From Flavobacterium hydrocarbonoxydans (GTDB lineage: Bacteria > Bacteroidota > Bacteroidia > Flavobacteriales > Flavobacteriaceae), in assembly GCF_009789235.1 (NCBI RefSeq), contig NZ_WSTB01000016.1, positions 1 to 64,000 on the forward strand: 64,000 nucleotides of DNA. Direction: 5' to 3'. Under the pieces are notes generated by a model that was given only the letters and a program-made list of their open reading frames with translations, ran no database searches and was not told the origin of the DNA. Position numbers and translations under genes: made by a program. This document shows positions 7,529-17,364 of this stretch, one piece after another. Every line of letters starts with the position of its first letter. Positions within the stretch are counted from its first letter, which is position 1.

Positions 7529-8113
7529 TTAATTGGTTAAAATAATTTGATGTTTGTCTATAATTTTTCTCAAATTCATCAAAGCATAACGCATTCTGCC
7601 CAGCGCTGTATTGATGCTAACTCCCGTAAGTTCTGAGATTTCTTTAAAACTCATGTCCTGATACATACGCATAACCAAAACTTCTTTTTGATCATCCGGA
7701 AGCTCTTCTATCAGTTTTTTAAGATCAACTTCGACCTGATCCGCTATCATTTTATTTTCGATAGTCAAAGAATCATCCGACATGATAGAGAAAATCGAAA
7801 ACTCTTCGGTTTCTCTGTACATCGGCATTTTTTTAGTCTTGCGGAAGTGATCTACAATGAGATTGTGAGAAATACGCATTACCCAAGGCAAAAATTTACC
7901 TTCTTCGTTATAGGAATTGGATTTTAAAGTTTTGATTACTTTGATAAAAGTATCCTGGAAAATATCATTTGAAATGTCTCTATCGGCAATCTTAGAATAT
8001 ATAAAACCATATATTTTAGACTCATGCCTTTTTATCAATATCGCAAGGGAATTTTCGTTGCCATCGATATAATTTTTAACTAATAGAGCGTCTGGAATGT
8101 GCAGATCAGCCAT
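7529..8113 (-). CDS. Sigma-70 family RNA polymerase sigma factor (ECF-like)
   Basis: 194 residues. Region 2 covers about 24-90, with the core-binding FIYSKIADRDISNDIFQDTF and the -10 recognition helix GKFLPWVMRISHNLIVDHFR. Region 4 covers about 130-185 with the helix-turn-helix MSFKEISELTGVSINTALGR. There is no region 1.1 or 3, so it is the compact ECF type. No anti-sigma gene or FecR is adjacent; the only companion is a 47-residue basic protein. It lies 302 bp from the utilization locus, on the same strand, and is probably independent of it. Confidence 0.9.
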   Translation of the reverse strand: MADLHIPDALLVKNYIDGNENSLAILIKRHESKIYGFIYSKIADRDISNDIFQDTFIKVIKTLKSNSYNEEGKFLPWVMRISHNLIVDHFRKTKKMPMYRETEEFSIFSIMSDDSLTIENKMIADQVEVDLKKLIEELPDDQKEVLVMRMYQDMSFKEISELTGVSINTALGRMRYALMNLRKIIDKHQIILTN

Positions 8114-8415
8114 AGTACTACCTTTTTAGTTTTGTTTAAATTTTAAGAATTTTTCTAAAAAGTAGTTTTATTGTATAGGCTAATCAGTTTTTGGGTTATG
8201 TTAATATTTTGTTCAAATTTAACAAATAATTATTTTAAAAAGCAAATAAAACACATAATAAATAACAATAAAATCATAAAAAAAACGATACGAAACATAT
8301 TGTTTTTGCAAATTACACTCAAAAAAACAGATAATCTCACGCTCAATCTGCTTTTTAAACAGCTATAACTCACTTTATTCAAGCGAATTAATCCTTATTT
8401 GATTTATTATGGTTT
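8114..8415. other. Intergenic region between sigma gene and GH16 gene
   Basis: About 300 bp of AT-rich DNA. It must hold the sigma-factor promoter and the end of the utilization operon transcript. I see no convincing hairpin or exact -7 element, and the reading frames across it look random. Confidence 0.4.
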
Positions 8416-9174
8416 TTACTGATACACGCGTACATAATCAACATAAAATTTTTGCGGCAGTACACTATCATCTACATCAGGTCCTCCAAAATTGCCTCCT
8501 ATTGCTAAATTAACAATGATATAAAAAGGTTTATCAAATGGCCAGGTGTCTTCGTTTTTTACCGGAGGATTAAACGTATAAACCAACTCAGTATCTACAA
8601 AAAAGTCTATTTTATCCTTATCCCATTCGATAGCATAAACATGGTAGCCCTCTTCGATATTTTCGAATTTTGTTTTTTTGGTATTGATGGTATTACCATG
8701 GCTATCTTGTGTGTGCAGGGTAGTATAAACCATGTGCGGATCTCTTCCTATATATTCTAAGATATCAATTTCGCCGGTTTTTGGCCATTTTACCTCATCG
8801 ATATTTGCCCCTAACATCCAGAATGCCGGCCATAAACCGTGCCCAACAGGAAGTTTTGCCCTGGCTTCGATACGTCCGTACAGAAATTCTTTTTTTCCTT
8901 TTGTAGTGATTTTGGTCGAAGTATATTTATTCCCGTCTTTTTTGGCTTCGATAATAAAATTTCCGTCTTTTATTTCGTGATTGTCTTTGGTATAAAGCTG
9001 TCTTTCATTGTTTCCCCAACCACAAAGATTTGGGCAGCCATCACCCAATTCGTAATTCCAAACTGATTCGTTTATTTTTTTTTCATCAAAATTTTCTTCC
9101 CAGACCAATTTTCTTTTTACCTCTTGTGCGTGGCAAAAGCTACTGATCATCAATAGTAATATTATTTTTTTCAT
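8416..9174 (-). CDS. Secreted GH16 endo-beta-glucanase (laminarinase type)
   Basis: 252 residues: signal peptide (1-16, ending CHA) and a single GH16 beta-jelly-roll. The catalytic motif GEIDILEYIG holds nucleophile Glu135, Asp137 and acid/base Glu140; WPAFWMLG (115-122) is typical of the laminarinase/lichenase branch. The fold extends to the very C-terminus (YVDYVRVYQ). The start matches the second GH16 gene only in the catalytic domain. Without a lipobox it should be periplasmic or secreted, where it would cut oligosaccharides imported by SusCD. It is the last gene of the locus, 81 bp from the previous one with a weak hairpin between. Confidence 0.92.
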   Translation of the reverse strand: MKKIILLLMISSFCHAQEVKRKLVWEENFDEKKINESVWNYELGDGCPNLCGWGNNERQLYTKDNHEIKDGNFIIEAKKDGNKYTSTKITTKGKKEFLYGRIEARAKLPVGHGLWPAFWMLGANIDEVKWPKTGEIDILEYIGRDPHMVYTTLHTQDSHGNTINTKKTKFENIEEGYHVYAIEWDKDKIDFFVDTELVYTFNPPVKNEDTWPFDKPFYIIVNLAIGGNFGGPDVDDSVLPQKFYVDYVRVYQ

Positions 9175-9202
9175 TTGCTAAAATTATGCTGTTATTAAAA
9201 TT

Positions 9203-9230
9203 AAGAAGGCCAGCCTAGACTGACCTTCTT
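9203..9230 (-). terminator. Hairpin between the two GH16 genes
   Basis: 11-bp arms with one mismatch (9203-9213 with 9220-9230). On the minus strand the T tract after it is poor, so it may be a leaky terminator or an mRNA-stabilising hairpin that lowers expression of the last gene. Confidence 0.45.
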
Positions 9231-9255
9231 ATTTTTTTTTTAATTATTCTCTAAA

Positions 9256-10920
9256 CTATTGATATACTCTGACATAATCAATTTCCATTGATGATTGTGT
9301 AAAAGCAGGATCAATATTTCCTCCAAAATTACCTCCCATAGCAACATTAAGGATTAAGAAGAAGTCTTTGTTAAACGGCAAAGAGGCAGTATTTGTAACC
9401 GAATGAATTAATACATCATCAGCATAAATTTTTATAGAACCTGGTGTCCAGATTGTTTTATAGACATGAAACTCTGTCGATACATTTGGTATCGTTTTGC
9501 TTCCAGAATCTGCACTTCCTCCAAAACGTCCCGGATAATGAAGCGTACCATGAATTAAATTCTGGCTGTTACCCACATGCTCCATGATATCAATTTCGCC
9601 ACAGGCAGGCCATTCCTGAGTTGCATAATTTTGCCCTAACATCCAGATAGCAGGCCATGTTCCTCCTCCTGTTGGTAGCTTAGCGCGAACCTCAACTTTT
9701 CCGTAGGTAAATTTAAACTTATTATCTGATTTTATACGTGCTGATGAATATTCTGCTCCACCAGAAGCTTCTTTTTTAGCCGTAATTATAAGGTTTCCGC
9801 CTTGTACAATTACGTTTGATGCAGAAGTGGTATAATTTTGTTTTTCATTATTACCAAAACCACTGCTTCCTAAATCATACCCCCATTTAGTCGCATCCGG
9901 AGCTCCATCAGTATTGAACTCATCAGACCAAACTAAATTTGTATAATCTGTAATAGGATCCGGATTCTGGTTAGGCGGTGTTGTTGTAAAGATATGATAC
10001 CAAGCCAATGCAGGATTTCCTCCCATTACGGCTCTTACAACCATTCGGTTAGCGGTAATCGATAAAATTTCGTAAGAACTCTGACCAATATAATACCCCA
10101 TAAAACCACCATCAGCAAAATTTAACATAGTCCCTCTGGTTTGTGTTAAGTGATCTGGATTTGCCATTACAACAGATTCTGAAGGACTTAATGATACATT
10201 TTTAGCTCCACTTACATCATACGCTAAACACGCATCATCCGGAGAGCTTCCGCCAGCTACACTTGCAAAAGCAGCATTAAAGAAAGTTGCTCCTCCATTG
10301 TCTAATTCAAATTTCAGTTGCTCGCCATCAAGAGAGAACGTTAGTACGTTTTCGTATAAACAGCTGCTTGCCGGTGAACCCGCTTTTTCGAAAGGACCAG
10401 CCTGATAGTAGTTTGCATAGTAGTTTTTAGTTGCATCACCGTCATTTTGTCCTACTCCTAAGTGTCCTGGCTCAGATGCTGACCAATACCATTTTTTAGA
10501 AGTACCGCCAGTTAAAAATTCAACTGCTTCCGGATCGCTAAAGTTGCTTAAAACTTCTACTTCGACAGTAGTATTAGTCGCTACTCCACCTTTGCCATAA
10601 GCAATTACGGTTGCAGTGTATTTATTGATACCGGTTTTAGTAAATCTTTTGTCTGGAAATTCTCCGCTAGGCGCATTTTTAGAGGTGCCATCGCTAAATA
10701 CATATTTATAGGAAATTGCATTATCAGCAGTTGCCTTAAACTTAACAATCCCTGATCCGTCTCCAAAAGGAGCTTCGGCCGTTTTTCCAACAATCTCAAA
10801 AGTTACCTCAAGATTCGAGGGTGCCGTTATATCTCCAAAAGCGTAATCATCTTTCTGACAGCTTACCGCCAAAAGAATCGCAAACAGAGAAACTATACTT
10901 ATAATTATTTTTTTACTCAT
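9256..10920 (-). CDS. Lipid-anchored multidomain GH16 beta-glucanase
   Basis: 554 residues. A lipoprotein signal peptide ends at Cys21 (LLAVSCQKDD). A PKD-like beta domain covers about 32-125 and a beta-rich domain of unknown type about 130-312. A Pro-rich linker (TTTPPNQNPDP) leads to the GH16 domain from about 325 to the end. The active site GEIDIMEHVG gives nucleophile Glu442 and acid/base Glu447; WPAIWMLG precedes it. As a surface lipoprotein it would make the first endo-cut in the glucan. It follows the glycan-binding lipoprotein by 11 bp. The laminarin-type motif points to beta-1,3-glucan; mixed-linkage glucan remains possible. Confidence 0.92.
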   Translation of the reverse strand: MSKKIIISIVSLFAILLAVSCQKDDYAFGDITAPSNLEVTFEIVGKTAEAPFGDGSGIVKFKATADNAISYKYVFSDGTSKNAPSGEFPDKRFTKTGINKYTATVIAYGKGGVATNTTVEVEVLSNFSDPEAVEFLTGGTSKKWYWSASEPGHLGVGQNDGDATKNYYANYYQAGPFEKAGSPASSCLYENVLTFSLDGEQLKFELDNGGATFFNAAFASVAGGSSPDDACLAYDVSGAKNVSLSPSESVVMANPDHLTQTRGTMLNFADGGFMGYYIGQSSYEILSITANRMVVRAVMGGNPALAWYHIFTTTPPNQNPDPITDYTNLVWSDEFNTDGAPDATKWGYDLGSSGFGNNEKQNYTTSASNVIVQGGNLIITAKKEASGGAEYSSARIKSDNKFKFTYGKVEVRAKLPTGGGTWPAIWMLGQNYATQEWPACGEIDIMEHVGNSQNLIHGTLHYPGRFGGSADSGSKTIPNVSTEFHVYKTIWTPGSIKIYADDVLIHSVTNTASLPFNKDFFLILNVAMGGNFGGNIDPAFTQSSMEIDYVRVYQ

Positions 10921-10931
10921 GATTTCTTTTT

Positions 10932-12560
10932 TTAGTTGGATTGTTTAATGTCATCAAAATAATAAGTTGCACCGGTACCCATTTGTCCAAAATCAGGGAA
11001 CAAAATTACGCGGTCGTACTTATTTGAGGTACTAAAACCTGGTGCCGTTGTCAAATCGAAAGTCAATACCTCCCACGCATTTGCTACAGTACTTGCTGCA
11101 TGCACTTCGATAAAAACAGTTGGATTTCCGTTTCCATCTTTTGGTGAGGTCGAAAGTTCCATTTTATATAAAATATCAGCACCTACTTTAGGAGACCAAA
11201 CGTTTACTTTTACAATTGTCCCTTTAGCATAATCAATTGGTGTTTCAAGGTTCAGACTTGCTCCAGCCCATACCTGCGCACCAGCTAATTTTTCAATCTT
11301 TACAACATTATTCGATACATTCGCTCCAGTTTTATCAGGATTTGCTACAACAGCAGCCGGAATTGCGCCAAAGCTATCACTTCCAAAACCTGACCAAGCG
11401 TATGTTAAGGTACTCGATTCAAAATCAAGAGGTAATTCTATAACTTGTGCAGGCGTTTTGTAGAAATAAATATTATCTACAAATACACTTCCTCCTGCCC
11501 AAGGAGTTCCAACTAATTTCAACTGAAAGATATCTGCCACTGTTAATCCCTGACTTGTAAAGGCCGAAATTGGAATATCAATACTGGTCCATTCATTGGC
11601 CGTCAAATCTTTTGTAACTGGTTTTTCTCCATTAGTTAAACTAATCAAAGATGTTTCGATTTTTTGTAAATCTGCTGTCCATACATCCATGTGCAAATAA
11701 TCCATTCCGGAAACATCAATTGAAGTTCCATCAGCCAATGCAATTCCCTGATAACTCAGGTTGATATAATTCAGCATTTTATCTCCATTCAAATCAAATT
11801 CACCCCAACTACTTCCTTGTCCTGCCTGTCCCCAATCTGGGAAAAAGTTAGTTCCTGCTACATTGGTGTATTTTGAACCGTAGATAGAAATCACATTTCC
11901 GGCTGATCGGTTAGGTGGTGTTGGAGCAGCCGAAGTTGGATTTAAAATCAATATAGCTGTAAATTCCTGACTGAATTCTGTCGTTTGGATCGCAGCACTT
12001 TTTGCTACTACACGAATCGTGTAAACTCCTGCCTCCTGATAGGTGTAAGAAACTTCATCACCAATATTCGCCGAAACCGGATCTGGTTTCCCTGCTTCTC
12101 CAAAATAAACATCATAAAACAAAGCAAAATCTGCCGTTGCCTTAACAGTTACTTTTTTAGATACAGCCACATCATTTGTAATGGTTACTACCAAATTTTC
12201 CGGAGCTTTAAACGAAACCACAACATCCTGCTCAGCTTCTGTCGTTTTTCCGTTCAGTCCCATTGCAATAATCTTTGCTTTGTAAACTCCTTCAGGATAA
12301 ACATGCGATATAGTTTCTCCAGGTGCTATAGCAGTAGATACTGCGCCACCATGTCCAAAATTAATTTTGTATTGCGTAGCGCCTTCGCCTTTAGGCAAAA
12401 AAGTTACTTTACCGGTGTTGTCCTGTGTTACGGTTACTAAAGCCGAAACGTTAGCTGGTGCACTAATGCCCTCTAAATCTATACCGTTACTATCGTCATT
12501 AGAGCAAGCGATAAGCATTGCTAAAACGAAAAGACTTATAATTAAATGTAATTTTTTCAT
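10932..12560 (-). CDS. Surface glycan-binding lipoprotein of the PUL (SGBP)
   Basis: 542 residues. Lipobox ending at Cys19 (AMLIACSNDD). Two PKD/Ig-like repeats cover about 35-205, then come two related galactose-binding-like beta-sandwich domains, about 210-370 and 378-542. Both contain the pattern 'PDFGQ/PDWGQ' plus 'YFDDI or FVDNIYFYK', which suggests an internal duplication. It has no catalytic motif. Its place directly after SusD and before GH16 is the usual position of a surface glycan-binding protein (SusE/F-like or SGBP-B). It would hold glucan at the cell surface. The binding specificity cannot be read from the sequence. Confidence 0.82.
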   Translation of the reverse strand: MKKLHLIISLFVLAMLIACSNDDSNGIDLEGISAPANVSALVTVTQDNTGKVTFLPKGEGATQYKINFGHGGAVSTAIAPGETISHVYPEGVYKAKIIAMGLNGKTTEAEQDVVVSFKAPENLVVTITNDVAVSKKVTVKATADFALFYDVYFGEAGKPDPVSANIGDEVSYTYQEAGVYTIRVVAKSAAIQTTEFSQEFTAILILNPTSAAPTPPNRSAGNVISIYGSKYTNVAGTNFFPDWGQAGQGSSWGEFDLNGDKMLNYINLSYQGIALADGTSIDVSGMDYLHMDVWTADLQKIETSLISLTNGEKPVTKDLTANEWTSIDIPISAFTSQGLTVADIFQLKLVGTPWAGGSVFVDNIYFYKTPAQVIELPLDFESSTLTYAWSGFGSDSFGAIPAAVVANPDKTGANVSNNVVKIEKLAGAQVWAGASLNLETPIDYAKGTIVKVNVWSPKVGADILYKMELSTSPKDGNGNPTVFIEVHAASTVANAWEVLTFDLTTAPGFSTSNKYDRVILFPDFGQMGTGATYYFDDIKQSN

Positions 12561-12574
12561 AATGAATGTTTTTT

Positions 12575-14074
12575 TTAATATCCAGGATTTTGTGCCCAGT
12601 TTCCGTTTGCAAATTGAATTTCTTCGATTGGAATTGGAAATAATTCGTTTTTATTTGCTTTAAAACCTGGTATTGTTCCTACTGCTTTTCCAGTTCTCAC
12701 CAAGTCAAAGAAACGATGTCCTTCACCAAAAAGTTCTAATCTTCTTTCTGCCAAAATAAAATCGGTAAGAGCAGCTCCTGAAGCTGATATATTGTGATTT
12801 GAATCTCCAAAAGCACGTTTTCTTACTTCATTTAAGTATCCTCTTGCTTTAGCATCATCAATTCCTCCACGGTTGTAAGCTTCAGCAGCCATCAAAAGAA
12901 CATCAGCATAACGAATAGCTCTGTAATTGTTTGGGTTGGTTAAGTTTAAATCTCCTGCCGCTTCTGCGCTTCTTTTTCTTGGTAAATATTTTCTGTTAAA
13001 GAAACCCGTATCTTCATTTCCTTTTCCAAATGTAATTCCGTTACCACTATCAAAATCTGTATTCGCTTCGGCCCAGGCATTAATATCTAAAATCGCAACA
13101 TTTTTACGCTTGTCACCTACTTCAAAAGCATCAGCACTTTCCTGAGTTGGAATATTAAAACTAAATCCTGATGAGAAAAGAGGTCCTGAATAATTTCTAA
13201 TTCCGCTAAAACCAACGGCTATGTTACCTTCACTACATTGCAAACATCCAAAACCAGCACCTTCAACATCTGTATATTGTACTTCGAAAACAGATTCAGC
13301 ACCGTTCTCTCCAGCCATTTCAAATATTGAATCATAATCTGTAACCAAAGAATAAGGAGAAGTCGAGATTAAACCCTGAAGCGTGGTAGCAGCTTGCGAA
13401 AATTTATCCTGATACAAATAGGCTTTTCCTAATAAAGCTTGTGCTGCACCCTTAGTCACTCTTCCTTTTTGAGAAGCAATTGGAGATAAATTAGCAACTG
13501 CGAAATTTAAATCAGCCTCGATAGAAGCATACACTTCCTCAACTGATGAACGCGGAATTGTAGTTTCATCTCCAATTTTAAACCTCGCATCGCCTTTCAT
13601 CGGAATACCACCAAACCATTTTACTAATTCAAAATGATAGTATGCTCTTAAAAAACGTGTTTCGGCTATAAGTTGTGCTTTGCCTTCAAAGTCAGTTTTG
13701 TCCTGAAATTCCAGTATGTAATTTGTTCTTTGAACACCAGCGAACATCCAGGACCAAATGTCTTTCAAATTACTATTTACCGGTGTATGAATCATGTCGT
13801 CTATTTGTTGAAAACCTACCACATCGGTTGGACTTTCTCCTCCTGCCAAAGTATTATCAGAAGCAATTTCTCCTAATAAAACATTTACATAAGTAGATTG
13901 AAGGATGTCATAAGCAGCTATCAATGCCTGATCGTATTCTTCTTTAGAATTAAAATAGTTCTCAGAATCAATTGAATATTCTATCTTAGGATTTACAAAT
14001 TCATCCGAACAGGAAATCGTTACGGTTGAAAGTAATACTATCGTTACTATGGTTGAAAATAAATATTTTTTCAT
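12575..14074 (-). CDS. SusD/RagB family nutrient-binding lipoprotein
   Basis: 499 residues, lipobox ending at Cys22 (TVTISCSDEF). The N-terminal half is the TPR-like SusD scaffold (KAQLIAETRFLRAYYHFELV, then FGGIPM). The C-terminus has the family ending ELFGEGHRFFDLVRTG and NPGY. SusD proteins cap the SusC barrel from outside and bind the glycan in a lid-opening cycle. The gene starts 11 bp after susC. Confidence 0.96.
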   Translation of the reverse strand: MKKYLFSTIVTIVLLSTVTISCSDEFVNPKIEYSIDSENYFNSKEEYDQALIAAYDILQSTYVNVLLGEIASDNTLAGGESPTDVVGFQQIDDMIHTPVNSNLKDIWSWMFAGVQRTNYILEFQDKTDFEGKAQLIAETRFLRAYYHFELVKWFGGIPMKGDARFKIGDETTIPRSSVEEVYASIEADLNFAVANLSPIASQKGRVTKGAAQALLGKAYLYQDKFSQAATTLQGLISTSPYSLVTDYDSIFEMAGENGAESVFEVQYTDVEGAGFGCLQCSEGNIAVGFSGIRNYSGPLFSSGFSFNIPTQESADAFEVGDKRKNVAILDINAWAEANTDFDSGNGITFGKGNEDTGFFNRKYLPRKRSAEAAGDLNLTNPNNYRAIRYADVLLMAAEAYNRGGIDDAKARGYLNEVRKRAFGDSNHNISASGAALTDFILAERRLELFGEGHRFFDLVRTGKAVGTIPGFKANKNELFPIPIEEIQFANGNWAQNPGY

Positions 14075-14085
14075 TTTAATTGAAA

Positions 14086-17000
14086 TTAAAAATTAATGTT
14101 AAGCCCTAATATATAGGTTCTTGGAATTGGATAAAATCCATAATCGATTCCTCCTCCAATAGGAGCTCCATTTGAAGCACCCGGGTCATAACCTTTATAC
14201 TTGGTAAACGTGTATAGGTTATTTACTCCTGTGTAAAGTCTTAACTTTGTCATTCCAGCTTTTTGGGACACTTTAGGATCAAGTGTATATCCTAATTGAA
14301 TGTTCTGAATTCTGAAATAAGAAGCATCTTCTACAAAATAATCCGAAAAGTTACTATTTGAAGTTGCACCTGTAGTTACTCTTGGAGTAGAATTTGAAGT
14401 ACCTTCACCAGTCCATCTGTCTAAAACGTAATCTAAACGATTAGCATCAGAAAGGTTTCTTTCATAGTTGCGTACCATATCATTTCCTATAGAAGCAAAT
14501 GTATAGGCAGCAAAATCAAGGTTTTTATAATTTAACTGTAAATTGAAACCCATTGTAGCATTTGGAATTGGGTCACCAATATTCGTTTTATCATCAGTAG
14601 TAATAACACCATCACCATTGATATCCGCAAAACGAATATCTCCAGGAGCTGCAGCTGCTCCAAGAGCAGTCTGAGATGGATGAGCATCAACTTCTGCCTG
14701 ATTCTGAAAAATTCCATCGGTTTGGTAGCCATAGAAGTACCCCATCGGAAAACCTTCTTCCATTCTTGAAGGAAAAGGCTGCCCTACTCCAAATGCGCCA
14801 CCTGGAACAAATCCTGTTCCGTTATTTACTTTTAAAACTTCATTTTTAATAAAAGTTACATTATAACCTAAGCTTAAACTGAATTTATCTGAAAAAGTTT
14901 CTTTATAATCAATAGCAAATTCAAAACCTGAATTTCTGGCTGTACCAGCATTTACTGTAGGTGAACTTGCTCCTGGAGCTCCATTACCCGTGATGGCAGA
15001 AACTGGAATACCTGGTATCAATAAATCTGCTCTGGTATCGCTAAAATAATCAGCTACAAAAAACAATTTGTTATCCCATAATTTCAAATCAAAACCAACA
15101 TCAAACTTTCTTGATTCTTCCCATTTAATATCCGGATTAGGTACTTGTCCCATTGCAGTTCCGTTTACCAATGCACCATCAAAAACATAAGTTCCCTCTC
15201 CTCCTAAAAGTCCAACATATCCGTAATTAGGAATCTGATCATTTCCTAATGTACCATAACTGGCTCTAATCTTAAAAAAGTTAATTAATTTTTGATCTCC
15301 AAAAAAACCTTCGTCAGACACTACCCAACCTCCAGTGAAAGAAGGAAAATACCCCACTTGATTTCCTGGTCCAAATTTGGTAGAAGCATCACGTCTTAAT
15401 ATCGCTGACAACAGGTATTTTTGTTTGTAATTATATTGCAATCTTCCAAAATAAGAAAGCCTTCTTTGATCATAAGTATAGGAGCCATTATTTAAAACTT
15501 TCGCAACAGTTTTTGTTAACGAAATATCAGCAAAATCCCAAGAATTGTTTGGTACATCAAAACCAGTTGCAGAAAGTCCATTACCCCATTCCTTATAGAT
15601 GGTTGTACCAATAGTACCCACAAAATTATGGTTGTCAGCTATTGTTTTGGTATATGTTCCATAAAGGTCAAATGAATAATTATTATCGTTTACGGTTCCT
15701 TGATTTACACTACTCTGTACCACATCAAATACTTTTCCTCCGTAGCTAATTTTCTTGGCAAAACTTCTGGATTCGCTATTAGAAGAATTAAATCCTATTG
15801 AACTTGTAATTACAAATTCTGGAGTAAGTTTATAATCTAAAGCAAAATTTCCGTTTAATTTTTTATAGTTATAATCGTTATAAGTGTTCTCAATTTGAGC
15901 TAATGGGTTAATGATTTCATTTCCTAAACCAGTTGTATTTGGTACTAAAGTTAATTCACCATTAGCATCATAAGCACTTAACGTTGCTGGTACGTTCAGG
16001 GCATTAAACAATACTGATCCTAAACCGTTTTCATTTAATGTTTTTCTATTAAAATAAGTATAAATAACATTTGTTTTCAACTTAAGTTTGTCTGTTATAT
16101 CAGCTCCTAAACCTATTCTGGCTGTATTTCTTAAAAAACCAGATTTATCTCCCCCAACGATTCCTTCCTGATCCAGATGCGAACCACTTACTGAATAAGT
16201 AATTTTTTCTGAACCTCCGGAAATACTCAAATCATGATTAATAATGGGAACTCCTTTTCTAAAAACTTCATCCTGCCAGTTCGTTCCTTTTCCTAATCCT
16301 GTAACGTTAGGGTAAGGAAGTGCTCTTCCACCATTAGAATAGCTTTCATTCAACAACAAAGCATATTCAGTTGCATCCAGAGTTGGTAATTTTCTTGATG
16401 TTTCCTGAAATCCTGTATAGGTATTGTATGAAACTCTTGCTGCCGTATTCTTTTTACCCATTTTGGTGGTAATCAAAATAACACCATTTGCTCCTATACT
16501 CCCGTAAATAGCTGCTTGCGAGTCTTTAAGAACTGTAATCGTTTCGATATCATTTGGATTTAACAAACCTAAATCTCCCTGATACCCATCAATTATGGTC
16601 AATGGTCTGTTTTCTCCATTTGTAGCAATACCACGAATACGAATATCCAATGGTGCTCCCGGAGCTCCGGATTGAGAAGTAACATTAACCCCTGAAATAG
16701 TTCCCTGTAAAGCCTGTTCTACTTTAATAGGTTTCAAAACATCCAGTGTTTTACTGTCTATTACAGATACTGAACCTGTAACCTCTCTCTTTTTCTGACT
16801 ACCGTAACCAATAACGACCACCTCATCAAGTGACTTGGCATCATCACTCATTTTAACTGTGACTTTGTTACCGGAAACCACAACTTCCTGTGTTCTGTAA
16901 CCAATGTAACTCACCACAATTGTAGCTCCCGTAGAGAGACCTTTTAGTTTAAAGGATCCGTCAAAATCGGTGGTTGTACTTTGTGACGAATTTTTGACCT

Positions 17001-17124
17001 TTACATTTACGCCAGGTAGTGATAAACCAGCGCCATCGAGTACTGTTCCGTTTACATCAATTGTCTGCGAAAACGCAAAGGATGTAAACAGCATCAATAC
17101 TAATAGTAATAATTTCGATTTCAT
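14086..17124 (-). CDS. SusC/RagA family TonB-dependent outer-membrane transporter
   Basis: 1012 residues, the usual size. Signal peptide 1-20 (ending FAFSQ), a carboxypeptidase-D-like regulatory domain at about 23-98 with the TTDFDGSFKLKGL strand, then the plug starting with the SusC signature DEVVVIGYGSQKK. The barrel ends with an aromatic C-terminus (LGLNINF). It imports oligosaccharides across the outer membrane with TonB energy. It is the first gene of the operon; the 240-bp space before it holds the regulator's terminator and presumably the regulated promoter, though I find no exact TAnnTTTG there. No FecR-binding N-terminal extension is present, so control is by the adjacent regulator and not by an ECF sigma system. 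Confidence 0.97.
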   Translation of the reverse strand: MKSKLLLLVLMLFTSFAFSQTIDVNGTVLDGAGLSLPGVNVKVKNSSQSTTTDFDGSFKLKGLSTGATIVVSYIGYRTQEVVVSGNKVTVKMSDDAKSLDEVVVIGYGSQKKREVTGSVSVIDSKTLDVLKPIKVEQALQGTISGVNVTSQSGAPGAPLDIRIRGIATNGENRPLTIIDGYQGDLGLLNPNDIETITVLKDSQAAIYGSIGANGVILITTKMGKKNTAARVSYNTYTGFQETSRKLPTLDATEYALLLNESYSNGGRALPYPNVTGLGKGTNWQDEVFRKGVPIINHDLSISGGSEKITYSVSGSHLDQEGIVGGDKSGFLRNTARIGLGADITDKLKLKTNVIYTYFNRKTLNENGLGSVLFNALNVPATLSAYDANGELTLVPNTTGLGNEIINPLAQIENTYNDYNYKKLNGNFALDYKLTPEFVITSSIGFNSSNSESRSFAKKISYGGKVFDVVQSSVNQGTVNDNNYSFDLYGTYTKTIADNHNFVGTIGTTIYKEWGNGLSATGFDVPNNSWDFADISLTKTVAKVLNNGSYTYDQRRLSYFGRLQYNYKQKYLLSAILRRDASTKFGPGNQVGYFPSFTGGWVVSDEGFFGDQKLINFFKIRASYGTLGNDQIPNYGYVGLLGGEGTYVFDGALVNGTAMGQVPNPDIKWEESRKFDVGFDLKLWDNKLFFVADYFSDTRADLLIPGIPVSAITGNGAPGASSPTVNAGTARNSGFEFAIDYKETFSDKFSLSLGYNVTFIKNEVLKVNNGTGFVPGGAFGVGQPFPSRMEEGFPMGYFYGYQTDGIFQNQAEVDAHPSQTALGAAAAPGDIRFADINGDGVITTDDKTNIGDPIPNATMGFNLQLNYKNLDFAAYTFASIGNDMVRNYERNLSDANRLDYVLDRWTGEGTSNSTPRVTTGATSNSNFSDYFVEDASYFRIQNIQLGYTLDPKVSQKAGMTKLRLYTGVNNLYTFTKYKGYDPGASNGAPIGGGIDYGFYPIPRTYILGLNINF

Positions 17125-17303
17125 AATTAGTTAGTTTTTATTGAATGATAAAAATATCATAACGAATTAAGAATGCGATAAAATTAACCTCAACAAAAAA
17201 CATACATCATAAAAAAAAGACATTATAATTTAATAAATCATAAAAATATCCTGATTTACCAATAAAAAGAGAATGTTAATTTTTTTAACATATCCAACAA
17301 AAA

Positions 17304-17330
17304 ACCACAACAAAAGGTCAATGTTGTGGT
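17304..17330 (-). terminator. Terminator of the PUL regulator gene
   Basis: 8-bp arms (17304-17311 with 17323-17330), followed on the minus strand by a T-rich run. It separates the regulator transcript from susC. Confidence 0.6.
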
Positions 17331-17364
17331 AATGTATAGGTGTTTTAAGATTTTTTACGCTGTA

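Noticed and set aside
7529..8113. Sigma factor as a TonB-linked regulator of the utilization locus
   Set aside because: SusC lacks the FecR-interacting N-terminal extension, there is no FecR gene, and a dedicated regulator lies on the other side.
8171..8368. 65-codon ORF in the gap between sigma and GH16 genes
   Set aside because: Very AT-rich and low-complexity, with no sign of coding selection.
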